Shown: piece by piece, positions 46,563 to 53,894 of the stretch | How positions within the stretch are numbered: the first letter of the stretch is position 1 | Layout of the letters: each line of letters opens with the position of its first letter | DNA from: Flavobacteriales bacterium | GTDB taxonomy: Bacteria > Bacteroidota > Bacteroidia > Flavobacteriales_F > PHOS-HE28 | DNA: 64,000 nucleotides | Assembly (NCBI GenBank): GCA_016788635.1 | Contig: JAEUSU010000041.1 | Span: 62,001 to 126,000, forward strand | Direction: 5' to 3' | Program-made: the position numbers and the translations under genes | Notes under the pieces: generated by a model | Seen by the model: only the letters and a program-made list of their open reading frames with translations | Database searches by the model: none | What the model was told of the DNA's origin: nothing

Positions 46563-47789
46563 ATGCTATCCTTCCATCGGCGATCGTTGCTCATCGCGCT
46601 TCTGGCAGCATGCTCAGGTGCAATGGCCCAGGCACCAGAACAGGATTCCACCATGCGCAGATCACTGGATGTTTATGGCCACGTGATGATGGACATGGGC
46701 TACAATGCGGGTGCGAGCCATCCTGACTGGTTCGATGTGATGCGCCCGAGCAAGCTCCCTGGTTTCAAGGACGAGTTCGGTCCAGAGGGCAATGCGTATT
46801 ACAGTGTGCGCCAGACCCGCTTCGGTACCAAGAGCTACCTGCCCACCGCTTTGGGCGAGCTGTACACCCAGTTCGAGTTCGAGATGTTCGGCACCGGTGT
46901 GGACGCCGGCCAGACCACCTTCAGATTGCGCCATGCTTACGGCCAGTTGGGCAAGTGGGGCGCAGGCCAGTATTGGAGCCCTTTCATGGACATCGACGTG
47001 TTCCCCAACAGCCTTGAGTACTGGGGGCCGAACGCCATGGTCTTCTTTCGCAATGTGCAGTTGCGTTTCATGCCCATTCAGGGGGAAGACAAACTCACCT
47101 TTGCCATCGAGCGTCCAGGAGCGAGCAGCGACAACGGAATGCACGGTGAGTTGCTGGCCATGGAGAACGTGCGCTTCCGTTTCCCCACGCCCGACTTCAG
47201 CTTCGAGTACCGCAAGGGCACCGGCTTCGGATATGTGGAGCTGGCTGGTATCCTGCGCAACATCCAATGGGAGGACCTTGTCCCCGACAGCATCAACCTG
47301 GAGGGCAATGCGCTGGGCTGGGGTTTGAACCTGAGCACGAACATCAAATTGGGTGAGCGCTCAACGATCCGCGCACAGATCGTATACGGCCAGGGCATCC
47401 AGAACTACATGAACGATGCCAGTGCGGACATCGGGGTCAAGGAGGACACGACCAACGTGAACAAGCCCATCGAGGGATATGCGCTGCCGATCATCGGTGG
47501 TCTCATCTTTCTGGACCACTATTGGAACAAGAAGACGAGCTCCTCCATCGGTTACTCCTTCATGGACCAGGACCTCGCGACCACCTCGGCCGCCAATTCC
47601 TTCAGGCGGGGAGGATATGGCCTGGTCAATGTGTTGTATGCACCGGTGCAGAACATGATGTGGGGTGTGGAGCTTCAGTATGGCAGCCGCGAGAACCATA
47701 CCGATGGCTGGGAGTACAGCGCCGTGCGGGTGCAGGCCTCCTTCAAATACTACTTCGGAGAAACATTCTACCGCCGCACCAACGGCTGA
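46563..47789 (+). CDS. DcaP-like trimeric outer-membrane porin
   Basis: A 408-residue protein. The ATG at 46563 opens a signal peptide (SLLIALLAACSGAMAQ). The mature region begins LDVYGHVMMDMGYNAG, and the DcaP-like signature YYSVRQTRFGTKSYLPTA is next. Then beta strands with WSPFMDIDVFPNSLEYWGPN and a final KYYFGETFY. DcaP-type proteins carry small organic acids through the outer membrane; the substrate here is unknown. The following gene encodes an exported glutaminase. Confidence 0.8.
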   Translation: MLSFHRRSLLIALLAACSGAMAQAPEQDSTMRRSLDVYGHVMMDMGYNAGASHPDWFDVMRPSKLPGFKDEFGPEGNAYYSVRQTRFGTKSYLPTALGELYTQFEFEMFGTGVDAGQTTFRLRHAYGQLGKWGAGQYWSPFMDIDVFPNSLEYWGPNAMVFFRNVQLRFMPIQGEDKLTFAIERPGASSDNGMHGELLAMENVRFRFPTPDFSFEYRKGTGFGYVELAGILRNIQWEDLVPDSINLEGNALGWGLNLSTNIKLGERSTIRAQIVYGQGIQNYMNDASADIGVKEDTTNVNKPIEGYALPIIGGLIFLDHYWNKKTSSSIGYSFMDQDLATTSAANSFRRGGYGLVNVLYAPVQNMMWGVELQYGSRENHTDGWEYSAVRVQASFKYYFGETFYRRTNG

Positions 47790-47823
47790 TGGCGTGTTCA
47801 ACTCCATCAACAACCAAACAACC

Positions 47824-48873
47824 ATGAAGAACCTGAGCATGCACGTGCGTGTCATGTTGATGACCGGCGCATTCCTGTGGACCGGTGCGACCCATGCACA
47901 GAAAGGGAAGGCACCTGCGTCCGATCCCGTGCGAACGGCGGTGGAGGATGCATATAACAAGTACAAGGACCTCAAGGAAGGCAAGAACGCCGACTACATC
48001 CCGGCCCTGGCTGAGGTGCCCAGCACCTTGTTCGGTGTGAGCCTGGTGACGGTGGACGGAAGGACCTACGATCAGGGTGACGTGAGGTCGATGGTCTCCA
48101 TCCAATCCATCAGCAAGGTCTTCACCCTGGCCCGCAATGTGGAGGACTGGGGTGCGCAGGCCATCCAGGACAAGATCGGCGTGGATGCCACCGGTGAGGT
48201 GTTCAACAGCATCACGGCCATCGAGCGCATGCGCGGCAAGGAGATCAATCCGTTGGTGAACCCTGGGGCCATCGCTTCCTCGAGCATGGTGAAGGGCACT
48301 ACCTACGAGGAGAAGTGGAACGCCATCCTCGCGGTCCACAGTGACATGGCCGGACGGCAGCTCACGGTGAACCAGCCCGTGTATGAGAGCGAGGCCGCCA
48401 CCAACCAGCGCAACCAGGCCATTGCGCACCTGCTGTTCGCCTACGAGCGCATGTATTGGGACCCGGTGAAGAGCACCGATGTGTACACCAAGCAGTGCGC
48501 GATCAACGTGAACGCGCGTGACCTGGCCACCATGGCGGCCACCCTGGCCAATGGCGGTGTGAACCCGGTGACCGGCAAGCGCGTGGTGAGCCCCGAGACC
48601 GTGCAGTATGTGCTGGCCGTGATGGCCACGGCGGGCTTGTATGACGACAGCGGCATCTGGCTGTACAACACCGGCCTGCCCGGCAAGAGCGGCGTGGGCG
48701 GTGGCCTGATCGCCGTTTGCCCGGGCAAGTTCGGCATTGCCGTGGTGGCACCGCCCCTGGATGCCGCCGGCAACAGTGTGAAGGGCCAGCGCGTGATCTA
48801 CGATGTGGTGAAAGCACTGCAAGCCAACCCCTATCTGGTGCAGCCCAAATTGTCTGCTCCAGCCAAGCGGTAA
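47824..48873 (+). CDS. glsA: Glutaminase (GlsA family) with signal peptide
   Basis: A 349-residue enzyme that hydrolyses glutamine to glutamate and ammonia. The first 25 residues are a signal peptide (VMLMTGAFLWTGATHAQ), unlike the usual cytosolic GlsA of about 310 residues. The catalytic S-x-x-K pair is SIQSISKVF (Ser95, Lys98). Other family blocks are INPLVNPGAIASS, NQRNQAIAHLLF, INVNARDLATMAATLANGG and GLPGKSGVGGG. A periplasmic or secreted enzyme is inferred, next to two porin genes. Confidence 0.9.
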   Translation: MKNLSMHVRVMLMTGAFLWTGATHAQKGKAPASDPVRTAVEDAYNKYKDLKEGKNADYIPALAEVPSTLFGVSLVTVDGRTYDQGDVRSMVSIQSISKVFTLARNVEDWGAQAIQDKIGVDATGEVFNSITAIERMRGKEINPLVNPGAIASSSMVKGTTYEEKWNAILAVHSDMAGRQLTVNQPVYESEAATNQRNQAIAHLLFAYERMYWDPVKSTDVYTKQCAINVNARDLATMAATLANGGVNPVTGKRVVSPETVQYVLAVMATAGLYDDSGIWLYNTGLPGKSGVGGGLIAVCPGKFGIAVVAPPLDAAGNSVKGQRVIYDVVKALQANPYLVQPKLSAPAKR

Positions 48874-48964
48874 GCACCATGCCAAGAGGCACCAATGGAC
48901 GGAATGACGGGTCACCGGTGATCCCGTCCATCTGGTCCCTATACAGCCCAATACAGCCACCTGC

Positions 48965-50317
48965 ATGTTGGATCTTCGGACAGTACTGATACCGGCGCTC
49001 CTTGTGCTGGCCATGCGGTCCTGGGCCCAGGAGGGTGATACCGTACGGGTGAAGCGTATGTTCAACACCACGGATACGGTGTTCGTGTTCACCAAGGCGG
49101 AAAGGGACAGCATCCGTGCGATCATCCAGCAGACCAAGACCTTCGGTGATTTCACCCCGGGCAAAGGCTTCGAGCTGGCCCATGGCAAACACGGTTCGGT
49201 GAACTTCAGCACCTATGTGCTGCTGCGCTGGGTGGACCAGTTGCCCGAAAGCAAGACCACGGTGGACCATCTGGGACGTGAGCGAACGCTGGACTCGCGC
49301 AACGATATCCAATGGCATCGCAGCTACCTCTATTTCAACGGCTGGGCCTTCACGCCCAAGTTCATCTGGCAGGTGAACACCTGGAGCGTGCTGAGCACCG
49401 GGCAGATCCTGCTCATCGGCTCCATCACCTACCGCTTTCACAAGGCCTTCAACCTCAGCGGTGGCATCAACGGCCTGCCAAGCACGCGCTCCATGCTGGG
49501 CTCACATCCCCTGTGGCAGGCCAACGACCGCAACCTGGCCGATGAGTATTTCAGACCGGGCTTCTCCTCGGGCATATGGGCCACGGGTGAGATCACGCCC
49601 AAGCTCCGTTACACGGCCACCGTGATGAACAACCTGAGCCAGCTGGGGGTGAACGCCACCCAGCTCACGCGCGACCTGGGTACCGGCTTCAACCTGGAAT
49701 GGACTCCGACCACCGGCGAGTTCGGTCCGCGTGGCGCATACGGCGATTGGGAACACCACGAGAAGCTAGCCACCCGGTTCGGCGGTGGCTACGGCCACTG
49801 CCGCGAGGACCGCTTCAACCAGGACCTGTCCAGCAAGACATTGAACACCCAGGTGAAGATCAGCGACTCGCAGAACCTCTTCGAAGTGGGTGCACTGGCC
49901 GACAGCGTGACCGTGATGAAGGCCTTGTGGCAGCAGTTCGCGTTGGATGCTGGGTTCAAGTACAAGGGGTGGTTCCTGCATTTGGAATACTTCCATCGGC
50001 TGCTGAACCAGTTCGAGGCGGATGGCCCGCTGCCCGTTGGCGAGATCAACGAGAACGGCTACATGGTACAGCTCAGCGCCTTTCCCCTGCAGCAAAAGCT
50101 GGAGGTGTATGGTTTCCACTCCTTCGTGAACGGCAAGTGGAACGACTCCTATGAGATAGGGGGAGGCTTCAACGTGTATCCCTTCCAAACACGCTATTTC
50201 CGTGTGAATGGTCATACCATGTACGTGTACCAGTCCTCGGCCAACAGCGTCTTCGGTTTCTACCTGGGTGGCATGACGGGCATGACCTACTCCCTCGCTG
50301 TCTCCTTCATCCTGTGA
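48965..50317 (+). CDS. Porin-like outer-membrane protein
   Basis: A 450-residue protein with a signal peptide (LIPALLVLAMRSWAQ). Regular aromatic beta strands dominate (NFSTYVLLRWVDQLP, WHRSYLYFNGWAFTPKFIWQ, WFLHLEYFHRLLNQF), ending MTYSLAVSFIL. The pattern recalls phosphate-selective (OprP/OprO) porins, but no diagnostic residue was seen. It ends 5 bases before the next gene start, so they are probably coexpressed. Confidence 0.65.
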   Translation: MLDLRTVLIPALLVLAMRSWAQEGDTVRVKRMFNTTDTVFVFTKAERDSIRAIIQQTKTFGDFTPGKGFELAHGKHGSVNFSTYVLLRWVDQLPESKTTVDHLGRERTLDSRNDIQWHRSYLYFNGWAFTPKFIWQVNTWSVLSTGQILLIGSITYRFHKAFNLSGGINGLPSTRSMLGSHPLWQANDRNLADEYFRPGFSSGIWATGEITPKLRYTATVMNNLSQLGVNATQLTRDLGTGFNLEWTPTTGEFGPRGAYGDWEHHEKLATRFGGGYGHCREDRFNQDLSSKTLNTQVKISDSQNLFEVGALADSVTVMKALWQQFALDAGFKYKGWFLHLEYFHRLLNQFEADGPLPVGEINENGYMVQLSAFPLQQKLEVYGFHSFVNGKWNDSYEIGGGFNVYPFQTRYFRVNGHTMYVYQSSANSVFGFYLGGMTGMTYSLAVSFIL

Positions 50318-50322
50318 GCTGC

Positions 50323-51471
50323 ATGATCACGCTCCGCACATTCCTTCCATTGGTGGCCGCCGCATGGCTCACCACGCCGTTGTATGCCCAGGTGAAGAAG
50401 CTGCGCGTTGGCCCGGCAAAGGCACCGGTGCGGCAGGAAGCGCTCTTCCACGATGCCCACTTCCACCTGACCAACTACATCCAGGAAGGTCTGACGGCGA
50501 AGTATTATCTGGACTCCATCATGGGCGATAAGATCGGCCGCAGCACGCTCTTTGGCATTCCGTTGCAACAGCAATGGAGCCACCGCGTGACAGGGAAGAA
50601 CGCGCCCACCTACTACCTGGAGAGCGATGCGCCGCTGTACTACTACAGCTTCACCGACGCCTTCATCGCCATGCAGTACCGCTCCCTTGGTCCGGAGCAG
50701 CAGAAGCGGCTCGACCCCATGATCACCGGCTTCAACCCCACGGACATGTACGCGGCGGACCACATCCGGCGCGTATTGCTCACCTTTCCGGGCGTGTTCA
50801 GCGGGGTGGGGGAGTTCAGCATCCACAAGGAGTTCGTGAGCAGCAAGGTGAGCGGAGACGTGGCCAGTTTGACCGATCCTGCGCTGGACCGCATCATGGA
50901 ATTCTGCGGAGAGGCCGGGTTGGTGGTGATCCTGCATAACGACATCGACAACCCTTTTCCCAAGCCTGGAGCCCCCAATTACCTCGATGCCATGAAAGAA
51001 CTGGCGCGGCGGCATCCGAACACCACCATCATCTGGGCACACGTGGGTGTGGGGCGCGTCGTGCATCCCATTGATCACCATGCCGATGCCATCGAGGCCA
51101 TGCTGGCCGATCCCACATTGAAGAACCTGTACTTCGACATCAGCTGGGACGAGACGGCCAAGTACATCGTGGGTAGCGATTCCGCCCTGGCCCGCACCGT
51201 GCGCGTGCTGGAGCGCTACCCGGACCGCATACTGTTCGGTACCGACAACGTGGCCCCGGCCACGCAGGAGAAGCACCTCAAGGTGTACCGGATGTATGTG
51301 CCGCTCTGGAAGGCCTTGACCCCGTCCACTAGCCATGCCGTACGCCTGGGCAACTACGAGCGCCTCTTTGATGATGCCCGTGGCAAGGTCCGCGCCTGGG
51401 AAGCGGCCCATGTGGGCAGGCCCATGCCCATTCCCCCGCCTTCACCAGCTTCGGGTGCAGGCGGCAGGTGA
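50323..51471 (+). CDS. Exported amidohydrolase (amidohydrolase-2 family)
   Basis: A 382-residue TIM-barrel hydrolase with a signal peptide (FLPLVAAAWLTTPLYAQ); a GTG start nine bases upstream is possible. The metal site is shown by DAHFHLTNYIQEG (His-x-His), LVVILHNDID, TTIIWAHVGVGR and ILFGTDNVAP (catalytic Asp). Members act on amides, lactones or decarboxylate aromatic acids; the substrate is unknown. It follows the porin gene by five bases. Confidence 0.82.
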   Translation: MITLRTFLPLVAAAWLTTPLYAQVKKLRVGPAKAPVRQEALFHDAHFHLTNYIQEGLTAKYYLDSIMGDKIGRSTLFGIPLQQQWSHRVTGKNAPTYYLESDAPLYYYSFTDAFIAMQYRSLGPEQQKRLDPMITGFNPTDMYAADHIRRVLLTFPGVFSGVGEFSIHKEFVSSKVSGDVASLTDPALDRIMEFCGEAGLVVILHNDIDNPFPKPGAPNYLDAMKELARRHPNTTIIWAHVGVGRVVHPIDHHADAIEAMLADPTLKNLYFDISWDETAKYIVGSDSALARTVRVLERYPDRILFGTDNVAPATQEKHLKVYRMYVPLWKALTPSTSHAVRLGNYERLFDDARGKVRAWEAAHVGRPMPIPPPSPASGAGGR

Positions 51472-51535
51472 CCCTTGTCATACAACGTTCCAGCCGATCG
51501 CCTAGCTTTCCGTCATCCACCAGTGAACCACTCCC

Positions 51536-52060
51536 ATGCCCATGCGTATCCCGACCATATTGCTGGCCGCCGTTCTCACCGCCGCCAGTACTTCCCTGCG
51601 CGCCCAAAGCAAGTCCGAAATGCAGGCCAGCATCGCCAAACTCACGGCCCAGAACGACTCGCTCAGCAAACAGTTGACCGCGCTCGGCGAGAAGAACGTG
51701 AAATACGCCAAGCTCATCGACACCTTGTCCGTGATGACCGGTGTGCACGTGGATGACCTGGACACTGTGAAGACCGTGATGCAGCTTCGGGCAGCGGCCA
51801 ACACGGCCAATGTGGACAGCCTCACCAGGTTGAACGCACGGGCAGCACGGCTTCAGTTGGACCTGGACAGCGTGAACACGGCGTATGCCAGGCTGCAGGA
51901 GGACTGCGGCGCAGCGCGTGCGGCGGTGGCATCCGGCACTGCGGGCACGGCCACGGTCTCCAAGTCCGATCAGTTGATGAAGCTCAACAGCATGCTGGAA
52001 CAGGGCCTCATCACCAAGGAGGAGTTCCTGAAGCTGAAGGATGAGCTGATGAAGAAGTAG
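51536..52060 (+). CDS. Exported coiled-coil protein with C-terminal SHOCT motif
   Basis: A 174-residue protein with a signal peptide (ILLAAVLTAASTSLRAQ). Two helical coiled-coil stretches follow (MQASIAKLTAQNDSLSKQL, NARAARLQLDLDSVNTAYA). The C-terminus MLEQGLITKEEFLKLKDELM is a SHOCT motif, typical of oligomerising or membrane-tethered proteins. Just upstream of the MscS channel gene (14-base gap), it may be an accessory to it. Confidence 0.7.
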   Translation: MPMRIPTILLAAVLTAASTSLRAQSKSEMQASIAKLTAQNDSLSKQLTALGEKNVKYAKLIDTLSVMTGVHVDDLDTVKTVMQLRAAANTANVDSLTRLNARAARLQLDLDSVNTAYARLQEDCGAARAAVASGTAGTATVSKSDQLMKLNSMLEQGLITKEEFLKLKDELMKK

Positions 52061-52074
52061 GAACCTTTTTCTGC

Positions 52075-53694
52075 ATGTGGCCCGGCGTTCGATACGCAAT
52101 ACGGCACCTGTGGGTGCTGGGCCTCGCCTTGATGCCATGGTCCCCTGCATGGGGGCAGCCGGACAGTGTCCTGGTCACGGCATCCATAAGAAGCAGTGAA
52201 CCGGCGGACCTGTTCATCGCCAATCGTTTCATCATCACCCTGCGTGCCGAGGTGTTCTCCAATACCCCGGAGCAGCGCATTGTCAACATCCACAAGCGCC
52301 TGGCGGATGCAATGGCCCGGGGTGGTCCAGGGGTGCTGAGCGATTCGGTGCTGTATGGTGGCCGCGGCATCCTGATCGACGGCCGTTCACTGATGTTCAT
52401 TGCGCAACAGGACCTCGACCCCTCGATGGGTGAGCGGATCGATGAGGTGAAGGAGCGGACCATGGAGAACCTTCGCACGGCCGTTGCGGATATGCGCGAG
52501 ATGCGGGATTCACGCGCCATTGTGCGCAATACCGCCATGGTGCTGCTTTACACCGCACTGCTCGGGGGCGTCCTGTTTCTGCTGGGCCGCCTGCGCCGAT
52601 GGATCCACCGCAGGGCGGAGGCCTTCATCCATCACAGCATGGAACGCTCCGGCATCACAGGCGGCCTCACGCGGAGCCATACCCTCTTCCTGCTTGCCAA
52701 ACGCCTGGCCATGATGGTCATCGCCGTGCTCATGCTGGTGGTGCTCTACTTCTGGCTTACCGCAGTGCTGGGGCACATTCCCTATACGCGGCCATGGAGC
52801 GAACGCATGCTGGATGTGTTGACGGACGCCGGGCTCTGGGTCTTGCACGGCGTGGTGAACGCATTGCCGGGGCTGGCGATGGTCGCGTTCATCTTTCTGA
52901 TCACGCGTGCCGTGGCCCGGATGGTCGGTGGCTTCTTCACGCGCATCCACCAGGGCGAGATCGAGGTCACCTGGATCGATGCGGCAATAGCCGCACCCAC
53001 CAAACGGGTGATCGTGCTGCTCATCTGGGTCTTCGGACTGGTCATCGCCTATCCCTACATCCCGGGCTCCAGCAGCAAGGCCTTCCAAGGCGTGAGCGTG
53101 CTGGCCGGCGTGATGCTCTCCCTGGGCAGCAGCGGCGTCATTTCACAGGCCATCTCGGGTCTCGCGCTCATGTTCAATCGCCTGGCGCGGGTGGGGGAGT
53201 GCATCGCGGTGGGTGATGTGGTCACCGGTGTGGTGAAGCAGATCGGCTACTTCAACACCACCATCGTCACAAGCTACGGCGAGGAGGTAACCGTACCCAA
53301 CGGCATTGTGATGAGCAGCAAGCTCACCAACCTCTCGCGGCATCCCGGCGCCAAAGGCGTGCTGTGGACCACGGGTGTCACCATCGGTTACGACACGCCG
53401 TGGCGGCAGGTGCACGCCATGCTGCTGGAGGCCGCGCGGAAGACCACGGCCATCGCTGCGGACCCAAAGCCCAGCGTAGCACAGCATGCCCTCAATGACT
53501 TCTATGTGGACTACCGCCTCACGGTGGTGGTGGAAGGACCCTTCCGCCAGACGCTCTCCGACCTGCACGCCAACATCCAGGACATCTTCAACGCGAACGG
53601 CGTGCAGATCATGAGCCCGCACTACGAGCGCGATCCGTCCGAAGCCAAGGTGGTGCCGCCGGAGAAGCAGGACCCGGGGATCAAGCCCCTCTAA
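52075..53694 (+). CDS. Mechanosensitive ion channel (MscS family)
   Basis: A 539-residue protein with a signal peptide (LWVLGLALMPWSPAWGQ), a periplasmic N-terminal domain (about 30-155), four hydrophobic helices and the MscS pore. The pore region is VLAGVMLSLGSSGVISQAISG; then GDVVTGVVKQIGYFNTTIV and EVTVPNGIVMSSKLTNLSR make the beta domain. Opens under membrane tension to release solutes. It is longer than E. coli MscS (286 residues), mostly at the N-terminus. Confidence 0.9.
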   Translation: MWPGVRYAIRHLWVLGLALMPWSPAWGQPDSVLVTASIRSSEPADLFIANRFIITLRAEVFSNTPEQRIVNIHKRLADAMARGGPGVLSDSVLYGGRGILIDGRSLMFIAQQDLDPSMGERIDEVKERTMENLRTAVADMREMRDSRAIVRNTAMVLLYTALLGGVLFLLGRLRRWIHRRAEAFIHHSMERSGITGGLTRSHTLFLLAKRLAMMVIAVLMLVVLYFWLTAVLGHIPYTRPWSERMLDVLTDAGLWVLHGVVNALPGLAMVAFIFLITRAVARMVGGFFTRIHQGEIEVTWIDAAIAAPTKRVIVLLIWVFGLVIAYPYIPGSSSKAFQGVSVLAGVMLSLGSSGVISQAISGLALMFNRLARVGECIAVGDVVTGVVKQIGYFNTTIVTSYGEEVTVPNGIVMSSKLTNLSRHPGAKGVLWTTGVTIGYDTPWRQVHAMLLEAARKTTAIAADPKPSVAQHALNDFYVDYRLTVVVEGPFRQTLSDLHANIQDIFNANGVQIMSPHYERDPSEAKVVPPEKQDPGIKPL

Positions 53695-53894
53695 TGCCAT
53701 GTCCGTGTGCCGCGAAAGGTGAGCGGTCGGCAATAGGATACCCACCGATCGGTATTTCCGCATACCCTGGACAGAGAGCCGGGAATTCCCTGACATCCGT
53801 CACGTGATCGGGGACCTGCGGAGGCTTATTTGGTGGAAGAATTGGAGCAGCACGGTCCGTCCAGTTTGGTGGTCGAACGCTCTCCACCTGCCAC

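Noticed and set aside
53695-53894. Possible promoter upstream of the fusion gene
   Set aside because: No TAnnTTTG with a spaced TTG was found, so nothing was reported.
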